Shown here in pieces: positions 19,115-28,555 of a stretch of 64,000 bases of DNA (position 1 is its first letter; each line of letters begins with the position of its first letter). The stretch is from contig JBEKIL010000010.1 in the NCBI GenBank assembly GCA_050011775.1, positions 1 through 64,000 on the forward strand, read 5' to 3'. The DNA comes from CAVZMI01 sp050011775. Its GTDB lineage: Bacteria > Bacteroidota > Ignavibacteria > UBA10030 > CAVZMI01. The position numbers and the translations under genes were made by a program. The notes below the pieces were generated by a model. It was not told the DNA's origin, did not search any database, and was given only the letters and a program-made list of their open reading frames with translations.

Positions 19115-20167
19115 TTATGCCTTTTGTTCAGGATAGAGACAGCCGCATGACCGCCGGATAACGAGTTCTGCTTGAATTTCGGTCCGGGTGGCGGACTTCT
19201 CCTGCCCTCTGATATGGGCAAACAACCGTTGTGCAGCTTTTCGTCCAACTTCAAAAGCCGGCTGCCGTACGGTGGTCAGAGGAGGAGTCATTATTGCGGC
19301 CCGAATATCATCTGAAAAGCCGACGATTGCGATATCTTCGGGAATTCGCAGGCCGTGTTCTGTCAATGCTCTCATTGCACCAAATGCGGCGGGGTCGTTC
19401 ACCGCGACGACAGCCCGAGGCCATCTTTTTGTCGGCAGGCTTAGAATTTTGACCATAGCTTCGTATCCCCCCGGCTCGTGTAATCCCGATTCCACTATTA
19501 ACCCCTCATCAACGGACAGACCGAATTCCCTGATGGCTTTTCTAAATCCACGTAAACGTGCCTTGCTGATTGCGAGTTTTGGAGAACCCGCAAGGTGGGC
19601 TACCCGTTTATATCTATGTTCCAGCAAATGCCTTGTAACCTGCCTCGCGCTCTTCTCGTCGTCAATACTGACACAACTCACTCCAATTCCCCAAACGCAC
19701 CGGTCGAAAAAAACCAACGAAGTACCCTTCCGCACAATCTGCTTATATAGTGAAAAATCTGAAATATTCTGAGCTATAGAGATGAGAATACCGTCGACCC
19801 GTTTCGATTCCAGTGTCTGAATGGCATCACGTTCACGTTCGGCACTCTCGGCTGAATGTGCGAGAATCAGGTGATACCCCTGACTGTATGTCACCTCCTC
19901 AATCCCATGGATTGCTTCCGGGAAAAAGGAGTGGGTAATCTCAGGCACCACGACACCGATTGTGTAAGTCTTCCTCAGTGCGAGACTTTTCGCAATGAGA
20001 TCGGGACTATAGCCAAGCCGTCGTGCCGCTTCCAGCACCTTCTTTCGCGTTTTAAGATCCACATGCGGACGGTTATTCAGCGCTCGCGAGACCGTCATAG
20101 CTGAGATTCCAAGTTTCTCCGCTAACTGCTGCACAGTGATATGATTGGATGGCACTTTTTCTCTCAT
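19115..20167 (-). CDS. LacI/GalR family transcriptional regulator
   Basis: A 350-residue full-length repressor. The N-terminal helix-turn-helix and hinge read VQQLAEKLGISAMTVSRALN and RRLGYSPDLIAKSLA. The periplasmic-binding-protein-like effector domain follows (YTIGVVVPEITHSFFPE ... VGFSDD ... PPLTTVRQP). It ends in RRSCGCLYPEQKA; the RRSCG tail is common in the family. It starts only 8 bp behind galT, so it is the last gene of the galactose operon. The palindromic operator upstream of galK makes it the probable autoregulated repressor of galactose metabolism. Confidence 0.93.
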   Translation of the reverse strand: MREKVPSNHITVQQLAEKLGISAMTVSRALNNRPHVDLKTRKKVLEAARRLGYSPDLIAKSLALRKTYTIGVVVPEITHSFFPEAIHGIEEVTYSQGYHLILAHSAESAERERDAIQTLESKRVDGILISIAQNISDFSLYKQIVRKGTSLVFFDRCVWGIGVSCVSIDDEKSARQVTRHLLEHRYKRVAHLAGSPKLAISKARLRGFRKAIREFGLSVDEGLIVESGLHEPGGYEAMVKILSLPTKRWPRAVVAVNDPAAFGAMRALTEHGLRIPEDIAIVGFSDDIRAAIMTPPLTTVRQPAFEVGRKAAQRLFAHIRGQEKSATRTEIQAELVIRRSCGCLYPEQKA

Positions 20168-20175
20168 ACACGCCT

Positions 20176-21222
20176 CTACTTTTTAAGATAATGTACTTCT
20201 GAAATTCCCCGTAATTGCGATGCACTTGTTTCCGGTGTGGTGTCGCGCTGCGGATCGGCGAGCATTTCATATCCGACCATGAATTTTCGAATGTTCGCCG
20301 ACCGAAGAAGCGGAGGATAAAAATGCATATGTGTATGATATTCCGGGTGAATGTGCCCATCCGTCGGGGATTGGTGAAGTCCTGCGGAATATGGAAATGA
20401 AATCTGAAAGAGGTTATCGTATCGCGTCGTCAGGCGTTTAATTATATCGGCAAATGAATTCCTCTCCCCTTCCGTCAATTCACCGATTGACGATACATGT
20501 CGATGTGGAACGACTATTGTCTCAAACGGCCATACAGCCCAGAACGGTACGATCACGGAAATATCATTATTTGCAAACACTACCCGCGTGCGTTCCTTCA
20601 ACTCCAGAGTAAGATAATCACAGAGTAAACACGATTGACGATCGTGCATATGTTTTTGCATCTGGAAAATTTCTTTTGCCGGCTCGGTTGGAATGGAATG
20701 CTGCGCCCAGACCTGTCCATGGGGATGGGGATTACTACATCCCATTATTTCGCCTTTGTTTTCAAAAATCTGCACATGGTTTATTTCCGGCATTGAACCG
20801 AGCTCTTCATATTCCTTAACCCATTCATCTAGCACATCCCTGATATCTTCCGTTTCCATTTCAGCAAGCGAAAGATCATGTCTCGGTGAGAAACATACTA
20901 CACGGCACACTCCTGATTCCGGCGCAGCCGCCAGCAAATCGTGGTATGCACATTCTGTTCCGTGAGTTGTCGGAATCAATGAACTGAAATCATTAGTGAA
21001 TATGAAGGTTTTTGTATATTTGGGATTTGTTTCGCCGTTTGCCCGAGTGTTTCCAGGGCAGAGATAACACGACGGATTGTACGATTCCCGCCGGAGGTCA
21101 CGGGAATTTTCGATTTGTCCCTGCCACGGCCTTTTCATGCGGTGAGGCGAAACAAGAATCCACTCGCCTGTCAGTATATTTCGCCGTCGGTGCGGAGAGG
21201 TATTCAGGTCTAGCTCTTCCAT
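20176..21222 (-). CDS. galT: Galactose-1-phosphate uridylyltransferase
   Basis: A 348-residue cytoplasmic enzyme exchanging UMP between UDP-glucose and galactose-1-phosphate in the Leloir pathway. The diagnostic active site is GCSNPHPHGQVW, whose central His becomes uridylylated. N-terminal RRRNILTGEWILVSPHR and CYLCPGN (zinc-site Cys pair) and C-terminal HIHPEYHTHMHFYPP also match GalT. The ATG at 21222 is chosen to fit the usual GalT N-terminus; an alternative GTG at 21264 would overlap the galK stop and translate 14 extra residues. Second gene of galK-galT-lacI. Confidence 0.95.
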   Translation of the reverse strand: MEELDLNTSPHRRRNILTGEWILVSPHRMKRPWQGQIENSRDLRRESYNPSCYLCPGNTRANGETNPKYTKTFIFTNDFSSLIPTTHGTECAYHDLLAAAPESGVCRVVCFSPRHDLSLAEMETEDIRDVLDEWVKEYEELGSMPEINHVQIFENKGEIMGCSNPHPHGQVWAQHSIPTEPAKEIFQMQKHMHDRQSCLLCDYLTLELKERTRVVFANNDISVIVPFWAVWPFETIVVPHRHVSSIGELTEGERNSFADIIKRLTTRYDNLFQISFPYSAGLHQSPTDGHIHPEYHTHMHFYPPLLRSANIRKFMVGYEMLADPQRDTTPETSASQLRGISEVHYLKK

Positions 21223-21260
21223 GGAAACAAACCTTTCATAAAAGAATTCTATTGGGAATC

Positions 21261-22448
21261 TCACACACAGGCAGTTCCCGCTTGAATCTGCACTACATAC
21301 GTCTGCATATCGCGATTGGTTGCTTTCTTATATTCAGAACAGATGAACTGAGTGAATTCCTCGCAATGGCGTTTCTCTACCAGATTTAACGTGCACCCGC
21401 CAAAACCGGCTCCCATCATGCGCGCTCCGATTACACCCGGAATAGTGGAGGCAATGTCAACAAGGAGATCGAGTTCACGGCAGCTTACTTCGTATCCATC
21501 CCGAAGTCCTGCATGTGATTGAAACATATGCCTGCCAAATGCATGGAGATCGTGGCTGAGCAGGGCTTCACACGCCGATAGGACTCTCGCATTCTCTCTC
21601 ACAACGTACTCGCATCGTTTATAGAGAAGCGGATCAAAAACACTCTTATATTGTTCAAGGAGTTCCATTGTCACATCACGTAGGCTTTTGATAGTTGCGT
21701 CGTACTTTTGAAGAAATGCGACACCGCCTTCACACTGGCTTCGCCGCGTGTTATACTGGGAAGCAGCCAGTTGTCTGCTGACACCCGTATCGCATAGCAC
21801 AAAACAGACATGATCGTACTCAAAGGGGAAGTACTCATATTCCAGCGTCCGGCAATCGAGTCTTAATACTTTCTTCTCTTTCCCGAAGATATTGATAAAT
21901 TGATCCATGATGCCGCATTGAACGCCGACAAATTCCCTTTCAGCTTTCTGAGAAATATGAACAAGCTCAACCGGTGTCAATCCCAGGGAGAAAATAGTAT
22001 TGAGCGCAAAAGCAAATCCCGCTTCTACCGCCGCCGATGAGGAGAGTCCGGCACCGATAGGAATATCTCCGCCAAACACAACATTGCACCCATGGAGATC
22101 ATGACCGGCTTTGACCATCTGTTCGATAACCCCCAAAAGATAGTTCGGCCAGCCTTTCGAAGATTTATTCAGCGTTTGTAATGTGCACTCAAATTCTTCT
22201 TCCATCATATCCGCTGCGACAAAATGAAACTCACGATCGTTTCGAGGCGCAACAACAAAACAAATTCCCAGATTGATAGCGGCAGGAAGAACAAATCCTT
22301 CATTATAATCGGTATGTTCACCGATCAGATTTATTCTTCCCGGAGATCTCACGACTACTTTGTCGACGTGGTTATCAAATCTGGCTGCAAATATTTTTTG
22401 GAGCAAGAGCTGTTTTGGATGTGAGGGTTCGTTCATTTCTATGCTCAT
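21261..22448 (-). CDS. galK: Galactokinase
   Basis: A 395-residue GHMP kinase phosphorylating galactose at C1 with ATP. Motif 1 is SPGRINLIGEHTDYNEG (sugar binding), motif 2 GGDIPIGAGLSSSAAVEAG (ATP phosphate loop) and motif 3 GARMMGAGFGGCT. CGIMDQF carries the catalytic-base Asp. ATG 22448 is taken as start; a second Met five codons on is possible, and neither has a clear SD. First gene of the operon with galT and lacI; a perfect LacI-type operator lies 14-29 bp upstream of the start. Confidence 0.95.
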   Translation of the reverse strand: MSIEMNEPSHPKQLLLQKIFAARFDNHVDKVVVRSPGRINLIGEHTDYNEGFVLPAAINLGICFVVAPRNDREFHFVAADMMEEEFECTLQTLNKSSKGWPNYLLGVIEQMVKAGHDLHGCNVVFGGDIPIGAGLSSSAAVEAGFAFALNTIFSLGLTPVELVHISQKAEREFVGVQCGIMDQFINIFGKEKKVLRLDCRTLEYEYFPFEYDHVCFVLCDTGVSRQLAASQYNTRRSQCEGGVAFLQKYDATIKSLRDVTMELLEQYKSVFDPLLYKRCEYVVRENARVLSACEALLSHDLHAFGRHMFQSHAGLRDGYEVSCRELDLLVDIASTIPGVIGARMMGAGFGGCTLNLVEKRHCEEFTQFICSEYKKATNRDMQTYVVQIQAGTACV

Positions 22449-22461
22449 CAATACGAATTTT

Positions 22462-22477
22462 ATGTTAGCGCTAACAT
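22462..22477. promoter_or_regulatory. LacI-family operator in front of galK
   Basis: ATGTTAGC-GCTAACAT is a perfect 16-bp palindrome with the central CG of LacI/GalR-family operators. It lies just upstream of galK, the first gene of an operon that ends with a LacI-family regulator. Binding there would block transcription or translation start of galK-galT-lacI. Confidence 0.8.
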
Positions 22478-22673
22478 ATTTCTATAAATGAAATAATACA
22501 CGTGATCAACGTGAAAGTCAAGCGTTTTTTTAAAAAAGTGCCATCTGAGGAATCTCGGGACTCTTTTCCTCTGCCGGTTGCAGTACGGCTCGTCGGAATT
22601 TTCCTATTGAACATAATGCAACCTCTTCTTATACTTGATTGTTCTTCATAAGAAATCTTGGAAACAGGATCTG

Positions 22674-23588
22674 ATGAATATCGTTGAAGTAGTCAACCTT
22701 ACGAAGGTTTTCGAAAATCTGGTTGCCGTAGATCATATCTCTTTTTCATTGAAGAAGGGGGAAATTCTAGGCCTCCTGGGGCCCAACGGCGCAGGCAAGA
22801 CAACCACACTGCAGATGCTGCTGGGCGTCTTGGAACCCACCGCCGGCGAAATATTTTTCTTTGAGAAGAATCTCACGGCGGAGCGAGAATATATTCTCAA
22901 CCGGATAAATTTCTCCTCAACCTATATGAATCTACCCTGGGTTCTCACCGTCCGTGAAAACCTGCGCGTGCTTTCATATCTCTATGCCATCGAAAATCGG
23001 AAAAAGCGGATCGATGAGATCGTCGAATTATTCGGCCTGAATGAATTACTACCACAATCGATCGATACACTCTCTGCCGGCCAGATGACCCGCCTGAATC
23101 TGGCCAAGGCATTTCTGAATTCTCCTGAGGTACTCCTCCTTGATGAACCAACGGCATCATTAGATCCCGATGTGGCGCATTATGTCCGCTCGTTCATTAC
23201 AGAACAGAGGAAAAAACTGGATATTTCAATCATAATGACTTCTCATAATATGGCAGAAGTCGAGGAAGTGTGTGATCGGGTCATCTTCATCAATCGTGGA
23301 AAAATCATTGCAGACGATACACCCCAGAATCTTGCAAAAACCATTCAGATTTCTCATATCCAGCTTCTTGTCAGTAAAAATATAAGGAAACTTCGGAGAT
23401 TCTGTAAGGAGAAAAAACTGCAAATGAGGTCCGATGGAAGATTTATCATCATCGATATCAACGAGAAACAGATTGCACGTCTCCTGAGCGACATTACTGC
23501 TCTAGGAATACAGTACGACGAAATCAGCATCGATCAGCCGTCGCTCGAAGACTATTTCATCTCCACAGTGAATAGGATAACCAGATGA
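22674..23588 (+). CDS. ABC transporter ATP-binding protein (ABC-2 exporter type)
   Basis: A 304-residue ATPase. Walker A is GPNGAGKTTT, the signature LSAGQMTRLNLA, Walker B VLLLDEPTASLDP and the switch His is in MTSHNMAEVEEV. The ~90-residue C-terminal extension is usual for drug/polysaccharide exporter ATPases. Start at 22674 with AGGA 5 nt upstream; the frame extends to 22635 without support. It overlaps the permease gene by 4 bp (ATGA), so the two are translationally coupled. Substrate unknown. Confidence 0.92.
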   Translation: MNIVEVVNLTKVFENLVAVDHISFSLKKGEILGLLGPNGAGKTTTLQMLLGVLEPTAGEIFFFEKNLTAEREYILNRINFSSTYMNLPWVLTVRENLRVLSYLYAIENRKKRIDEIVELFGLNELLPQSIDTLSAGQMTRLNLAKAFLNSPEVLLLDEPTASLDPDVAHYVRSFITEQRKKLDISIIMTSHNMAEVEEVCDRVIFINRGKIIADDTPQNLAKTIQISHIQLLVSKNIRKLRRFCKEKKLQMRSDGRFIIIDINEKQIARLLSDITALGIQYDEISIDQPSLEDYFISTVNRITR

Positions 23589-24391
23589 AGGCGCACCGCA
23601 TTTATGCATTAATACTCAGGCATCTGTACAACTTCAAGCACAGTTTTGACAAATACACCGAAATATTTTTATTCCCGATTATCGATGTACTTCTCTGGGG
23701 AATGACGAGTCTCTATTTTCAAAAAACACTTGCGGCGCAATCCGGAACGCCCGGTGCCAACTATTTTGTAATTGCCATCGTCTCCGCAATCATCTTCTGG
23801 CTTATCACCCTGCGGATAAGCTCGGATGTCCCGTTTGGTCTCCTCGACGATATATGGAGCCGAAATCTCATTAACATTTTCGGCTCTCCCCTGACACTCT
23901 CCGAGTGGATCGTTGCGTCGGTGATTGTCGGATTTATAAAAGCATTCCTTTCCGCATCACTTGTAGCCCTTCTTGCATTTTTTCTGTACAGCGTGAATAT
24001 TCTAACCTTTGGATACTATCTGGCACCATTCGTGTTTCTGCTTGTTCTTGCCGGAACCTGGATCGCACTCCTCATTTCCGGTCTGATCATGAGATACGGA
24101 CAGAGAATTCAAGCCCTTGCATGGTCATTCGGAATGATCCTGCTGCCGTTCTCGGCAATTTATTACCCTGTTTCTATTCTCCCTCAATGGGCTCAATATA
24201 TTGCGCGGGTTCTGCCAACGACTTATATTTTTGAGTCCGGGCGGTATGTACTGACAACTGGCACAATGAAGTGGAGCCTTTTCTGGATAGGATTGGGACT
24301 GAACTGTTTCTATATTTCCCTGGCGGGATTATACCTTTACCATGCCTTCAGAATAAGATTAAGAAAGGGAATTTTAAGGATGCAGCTTTAA
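23585..24391 (+). CDS. ABC-2 type transporter permease
   Basis: A 268-residue integral membrane protein with about six hydrophobic helices, beginning near residues 25-45 (IFLFPIIDVLLWGMTSLYF) and ending with a helix near 240-258. The segment LPTTYIFESGR is typical of the ABC-2 C-terminal region. Its start codon overlaps the ATPase stop, so the two proteins form one transporter, probably as dimers of each. Exported substrate unknown. Confidence 0.88.
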   Translation: MKAHRIYALILRHLYNFKHSFDKYTEIFLFPIIDVLLWGMTSLYFQKTLAAQSGTPGANYFVIAIVSAIIFWLITLRISSDVPFGLLDDIWSRNLINIFGSPLTLSEWIVASVIVGFIKAFLSASLVALLAFFLYSVNILTFGYYLAPFVFLLVLAGTWIALLISGLIMRYGQRIQALAWSFGMILLPFSAIYYPVSILPQWAQYIARVLPTTYIFESGRYVLTTGTMKWSLFWIGLGLNCFYISLAGLYLYHAFRIRLRKGILRMQL

Positions 24392-24604
24392 ATGAACCAC
24401 AATAAAAAAATCTAATGCTTCATCGGCGAAGAGAATATCAGAAGTCTGATGTTGAATTGCAAATAATCGTTATCACGGAAACCAATACGAATCGGCGACC
24501 CGTCAACATTCCATTGTAGTTGAAGCAAAAACCAGATACTTTATACGGGAGAATAATCTGTGATGTTTCGAAATAAAATATCTTAAAAAATTCAAGGTGG
24601 TCCT

Positions 24605-25102
24605 ATTTTACAAAAGTCTTTTCTCTTACCGCGATATTTCAAAGCCGTAGGATGGATATTCTCTACTGCCGGTTTTATCATAGGCCTGCTGCGATTTCAG
24701 CATGATTTCAAACCTCAGTGGCTGGATTTAAAAGTTTTTGCATTCTATTATTCCTTCTTCGAGACAAAATATTTCAGCTTTATAGATCACAATATCACAG
24801 ACGAAATTGCGGGGATCTTGCTGCTCTGCGGACTTGTGTTCCTCTGTTTTTCCCGTGAAAAAATCGAAAGTGACACTATCCAACGGATCAGACTCCAATC
24901 CCTTATGCTGTCGCTGTATGTGAATTCCATTTTTCTGATTCTCTCATTTCTTTTCATGTACGGCATCGGTTTCCTTTATATTCTAGTCATTAATCTTTTC
25001 TCGCCGTTCTTTTTCTATTTCCTCATTTTTTCCATCATACTCCGGAAACAAAAAACCGAGGACACGCAAACCGACAGATCTGATTCGGTGTCACCTCAAT
25101 AA
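24605..25102 (+). CDS. Small membrane protein, apparently starting at an AUU codon
   Basis: The frame runs from a stop at about 24583 to 25102 and contains no ATG, GTG or TTG before 24818. With ATT at 24605 as start, AAGGTGG sits 4 nt upstream and the protein is about 165 residues: (M)LQKSFLLPRYFKAVGWIF ... three or four hydrophobic helices ... and a charged tail. The PRYFKxxGWI opening and the DEIAGILLLCG segment resemble a family of small Bacteroidota membrane proteins of unknown function that begin at this point. A start at TTG 24818 would lose that conserved N-terminal half. Could also be an ATG-to-ATT mutation. Confidence 0.6.
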   Translation: MLQKSFLLPRYFKAVGWIFSTAGFIIGLLRFQHDFKPQWLDLKVFAFYYSFFETKYFSFIDHNITDEIAGILLLCGLVFLCFSREKIESDTIQRIRLQSLMLSLYVNSIFLILSFLFMYGIGFLYILVINLFSPFFFYFLIFSIILRKQKTEDTQTDRSDSVSPQ

Positions 25103-25279
25103 TACAACCGGATACAGACTTAAATCGGAATATTTTTTCTCTTCCTCCGGTTTTACCTGTTGCATTTTTATGAAAATACGAATACTTTATATAAACAAAT
25201 CCTATGCAGTACTTCAGGGGAATATTCTCCAATAAATCAAATTTCTTTGTGATAATGTGATATTTCGAGGAGGTTGAGT

Positions 25280-25954
25280 ATGAAAAAAGTGGCTCTATTA
25301 TGTAGCGGCATGTTGCTGATTCTATTTTTTACCTCATGTAAAAAAGACGATAGTCCGAGCGGTCCGAACGATTTGGGCGGTGATATAAATACACCCCTCG
25401 GTCAGGTTGGAACTCAATTCACAAATTCTGGAGTAATAATAGGAAACAAAATTTATACTGTCTTGCAGCCGATGACAATTACAAAAAACGACAACGGTAT
25501 CGTTACGGTAAAAATTGTGGCTGACCTCAGCAAGGTTCCCGAGCTGGCTGTTCTGAATAATTATTTCCAGCCGTCGATGAAGGATTCTTTGGGCAGATTG
25601 AACACGGAAGTCCAGTTTAAAATCACTTCCGATGGTATTCAGGACACATTTAATCCCGATCATAAACTCCATACCATGGTGAAATACGATTGCAGTGTCG
25701 GTGACCAATACCCATTAACAGGGTCGGATGGCAAGACAATTACAAGAACAGTGACCACAAAATCGACGGATGATGATTTCTCGTACGGACTGTATCTGAT
25801 CAAAGCAATTACCGTCGAGCAAAATTCGCTGATTCCCGGCGTGAAGAAAATTGTCTACAAGGCAAATCATAAGTTCGGACTTGTGTACTTGCAACTTGTG
25901 CCGGAAAGCGGCGCCTCGGGAAGCATGTATATATATTCTTCCGCGGAAAACTAG
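25280..25954 (+). CDS. Lipoprotein of unknown function
   Basis: A 224-residue protein from ATG 25280 (GAGGAGG upstream). The signal is KKVALLCSGMLLILFFTSC with lipobox FTSC, followed by a charged/polar linker (KKDDSPSGPND), so it is membrane anchored after export. The rest is predicted beta-rich with no catalytic motif recognised. Followed by a strong terminator. Confidence 0.8.
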   Translation: MKKVALLCSGMLLILFFTSCKKDDSPSGPNDLGGDINTPLGQVGTQFTNSGVIIGNKIYTVLQPMTITKNDNGIVTVKIVADLSKVPELAVLNNYFQPSMKDSLGRLNTEVQFKITSDGIQDTFNPDHKLHTMVKYDCSVGDQYPLTGSDGKTITRTVTTKSTDDDFSYGLYLIKAITVEQNSLIPGVKKIVYKANHKFGLVYLQLVPESGASGSMYIYSSAEN

Positions 25955-25987
25955 AATTTTAGGTTTGTGCACAAAGTAATCGGACAT

Positions 25988-26026
25988 AAAAAATCCCAAC
26001 CGGTCGTTACCGATTGGGATTTTTTT
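25988..26026 (+). terminator. Rho-independent terminator after the lipoprotein gene
   Basis: AAAATCCCAACCGGT and ACCGATTGGGATTTT form a long stem (one mismatch) with a 4-nt loop, followed by a T run; the A run on the left could make it bidirectional. Confidence 0.85.
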
Positions 26027-26090
26027 GATAATCGGCGGAATTCTTCGTAAATTATACAATAAATCTTAACATACAGGAGTCAGAAATTCT

Positions 26091-26738
26091 TTGATTAAAG
26101 CCGTACTCTTTGATCTTGACGGCGTACTGGTCTCGACGGATGAGTACCATTATCGCTCATGGAAAAAACTTGCCGACGAAGAGAAATTCGATTTTTTCAA
26201 TCATGAATTCAATAATAAATTCCGCGGCGTGGCAAGGATGGAGTGCGTGGAAATTCTCACAAGGGCTACCGGCAGGAGCTTCACACCCGAACAGAAACAG
26301 GAATTAGCCGACAGGAAAAATAAGTATTATGTTGAATCGCTCTCAACCGTAACGCATGAAGTGCTTCTACCCGGTGCTCTTACCGCCCTTAAGGAACTCA
26401 GGAAACGCGGGATTAAAATTGCCGTTGCCTCAAATAGCCGTAACACAAAGACCATTATTCAGCAGGTCGGTATCGGGAACTTGATCGATACCGTTGTCGA
26501 TGGATACGCAATAGAAAATTCAAAGCCTGATCCTGAAATATTTCTCCTTGCTGCAAAAAATCTCGGCGTCCCTCCTCCCCTCTGTATTGTCGTTGAAGAT
26601 GCCGTTACCGGCATCGAAGCAGCTCGACGCGCAGGGATGAAAGCACTTGGGATCGGGCCCGTGGAAAGACTGCCGAACGCTTCGATCGTCGTTCCTAATC
26701 TGTCGGCAATATCGATCGACGATCTGCTAAATTTGTAA
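26091..26738 (+). CDS. HAD-superfamily hydrolase, beta-phosphoglucomutase-like
   Basis: A 215-residue protein. It opens with the HAD nucleophile motif FDLDGVLVSTDEYHYRSW (Asp8, Asp10), matching beta-phosphoglucomutases, which interconvert beta-glucose-1-phosphate and glucose-6-phosphate. Motif II is VASNSRN, the conserved Lys is in NSKPDPEIF, and motif III is VVEDAVTGIEAA. The start is TTG at 26091 with AGGAG about 10 nt upstream, placed exactly where the family begins. It could serve phosphorylases giving beta-glucose-1-phosphate, but none of that type is seen here (GH94 gives the alpha form). Confidence 0.85.
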   Translation: MIKAVLFDLDGVLVSTDEYHYRSWKKLADEEKFDFFNHEFNNKFRGVARMECVEILTRATGRSFTPEQKQELADRKNKYYVESLSTVTHEVLLPGALTALKELRKRGIKIAVASNSRNTKTIIQQVGIGNLIDTVVDGYAIENSKPDPEIFLLAAKNLGVPPPLCIVVEDAVTGIEAARRAGMKALGIGPVERLPNASIVVPNLSAISIDDLLNL

Positions 26739-26912
26739 GATAAAAATTACGAAATGATAGTTGCATCTCTTTTTAAGACTTCAAGGGGAACGCGGGGAGG
26801 ATGATTATTTTTAAAATTAACCGCAAGATATTTTCTAAATAGTTTTATTCTCACATCACAACTCTTCGAACGACGTCGAAAGAGATAACTTATGAAATCC
26901 TCTTATAATATT

Positions 26913-28058
26913 TTACCCTCCGCCTATAACATTTACCAGATCAAACATCGGAAGATACATTGAGATAAGTATACCCGCCACAACGATACCAAGAAACAAC
27001 ACAATGACAGGCTCGATTACTGTAGAAAGGGTTTCTACTTTCCCGTCAATCTCTTTTTCATAATAATCGGCGACTTTCAGGAGCATTGTATCAAGCTCGC
27101 TTGTTTCCTCACCAACCGCAATCATCTGAACGACCATAGGCGGGAAAAATACGGAATCAACCAGCGGCTCAACAATAGCCCGCCCCTGGCGAACGTGATT
27201 CAGAATCGTCTTGATTTCTTCTTTGATGCCTTTGTTCGTTGCTATACGTTGTGAGACTGTCAGCGCATCCACAAGCGACACCTGCGCACGCAATAACGTC
27301 CCCAGTGTACGACAGAATCTGGCTACATGAGTTTTAATTATGATGTCCCCGACAAACGGCAGCTTGAAGGAAAACGCCTCGAGTCGCTCCCGAACAGCGC
27401 TTGAACGGATAAAACCACGCAACAGAAATAATCCGACAACCAGCACACCGATCCCATAGATACCGTAGCTCGTTAAAAATGAACTCACACTCATTATGAT
27501 ACGTGTGGATACTGGAAGCTCAACCTGAAAGCTCCTGAACATATCGGCGAATGCAGGAACAATGAAAATGAGAAGAAAAGCCACGGCGAAACACGCAACA
27601 GAAACCACAAGAGCCGGATATGTCAATGCCTGCCGGAATTTCCTGGCTAATGCCGCCATTTTTTCAAGATACTGGGCAAGATGTGTCAATACCTCGGCAA
27701 GCCGGCCGCTTTCCTGTCCTACTTCAGCTGTAACGATAAAGAGATTATCAAAAACATCCGGGTGTGCTTCGAGAGCTTGATCGAATGAATTTCCTTTTTG
27801 AATTTCCTTCCCGAGCGATTCGATCACCTTTTGCATGCGCGGGTTTTTCGTTTGCTTTGCCAGGACCTGTAACGCCCGATGTAACGAAACCCGCGCCTCT
27901 AGCATGACGGCAAGCTGCAAGCAAAACTCGGCCCGATCACGGTCGCGTATTTTGCTACCGAATAACCTCTTAATAATACCGGCCGATTCCTGTTCCCTTT
28001 TTTGACCTGCACCAGTCTGTGTTTCTATTACTTGCCGTATGAGATTCTCGGATTTCAT
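26913..28058 (-). CDS. gspF: Type II secretion / type IV pilus inner-membrane platform protein
   Basis: A 381-residue GspF/PilC protein with the two repeated ~120-residue cytoplasmic T2SSF domains (residues ~45-165 and ~245-365), each followed by a hydrophobic helix (ALVVSVACFAVAFLLIFIVP ~148-168; IEPVIVLFLGIVVAGILISM near the end), and a third helix around 200-220. It anchors the assembly ATPase at the inner membrane. Last gene of the secretion operon, overlapping the upstream pseudopilin by 4 bp. Confidence 0.93.
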   Translation of the reverse strand: MKSENLIRQVIETQTGAGQKREQESAGIIKRLFGSKIRDRDRAEFCLQLAVMLEARVSLHRALQVLAKQTKNPRMQKVIESLGKEIQKGNSFDQALEAHPDVFDNLFIVTAEVGQESGRLAEVLTHLAQYLEKMAALARKFRQALTYPALVVSVACFAVAFLLIFIVPAFADMFRSFQVELPVSTRIIMSVSSFLTSYGIYGIGVLVVGLFLLRGFIRSSAVRERLEAFSFKLPFVGDIIIKTHVARFCRTLGTLLRAQVSLVDALTVSQRIATNKGIKEEIKTILNHVRQGRAIVEPLVDSVFFPPMVVQMIAVGEETSELDTMLLKVADYYEKEIDGKVETLSTVIEPVIVLFLGIVVAGILISMYLPMFDLVNVIGGG

Positions 28059-28555
28059 CGAGTTTTTTCCTCAGAAGCATAGAACTGCTGTACCGAGCTT
28101 TCCGGAAGCAGGATATCAGCTTCCGCACTGTACTCCGTCATTTTCCTTACCCCTTTTACAGTTATCTGTACTACGCTCTTCCTGATACTCTCTTTGACAA
28201 TCCCGGATACACCCTGAATGCGCACGGACATCGCAATTGTTGTGTCTGCATTCACAGGGATTTCATTACGCCAAATCTTCTGCCCGTTGAAGCGATAATT
28301 TACCACCATCCCTGTGTGTCTTGCCATCGAACATGTAGTATCCGAAATGGCAAGGATTCTTCGGGATTTCTGTATGTCTAATGCAATTATCTGAAGTGTC
28401 ATATGAACCGATTCTCGCAGCTCTGTCGTTTTCTGCCATGATGCAAGCAGCTTGTCGGCGAAGAGAAATAATGATAGGCTGAAGCCGACAAGCAATGATC
28501 CGACGATCAATACGACGAGCAGTTCCTGGATTGTGTACCCATCCTCATTTTGCAT
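28055..28555 (-). CDS. Pseudopilin-like protein (GspJ/PilW position)
   Basis: A 166-residue protein with a type IV prepilin N-terminus, MQNEDG-YTIQELLVVLIVG: Gly before the cleavage site, Glu at +5, then a hydrophobic helix. The size and place between another pseudopilin and gspF fit a minor pseudopilin of the GspJ type. Overlaps its neighbours by 11 and 4 bp. Confidence 0.8.
   Translation of the reverse strand: MQNEDGYTIQELLVVLIVGSLLVGFSLSLFLFADKLLASWQKTTELRESVHMTLQIIALDIQKSRRILAISDTTCSMARHTGMVVNYRFNGQKIWRNEIPVNADTTIAMSVRIQGVSGIVKESIRKSVVQITVKGVRKMTEYSAEADILLPESSVQQFYASEEKTR

Noticed and set aside
26091..26738. Assignment as the beta-phosphoglucomutase partner of the phosphorylase operon
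   Set aside because: GH94 and GH130 release alpha-sugar-1-phosphates and the genes are 13 kb apart in different units.
26861..26884. CTCTTCGA ... TCGAAAGAG as terminator of gspF
   Set aside because: Short, bulged stem without a T run.
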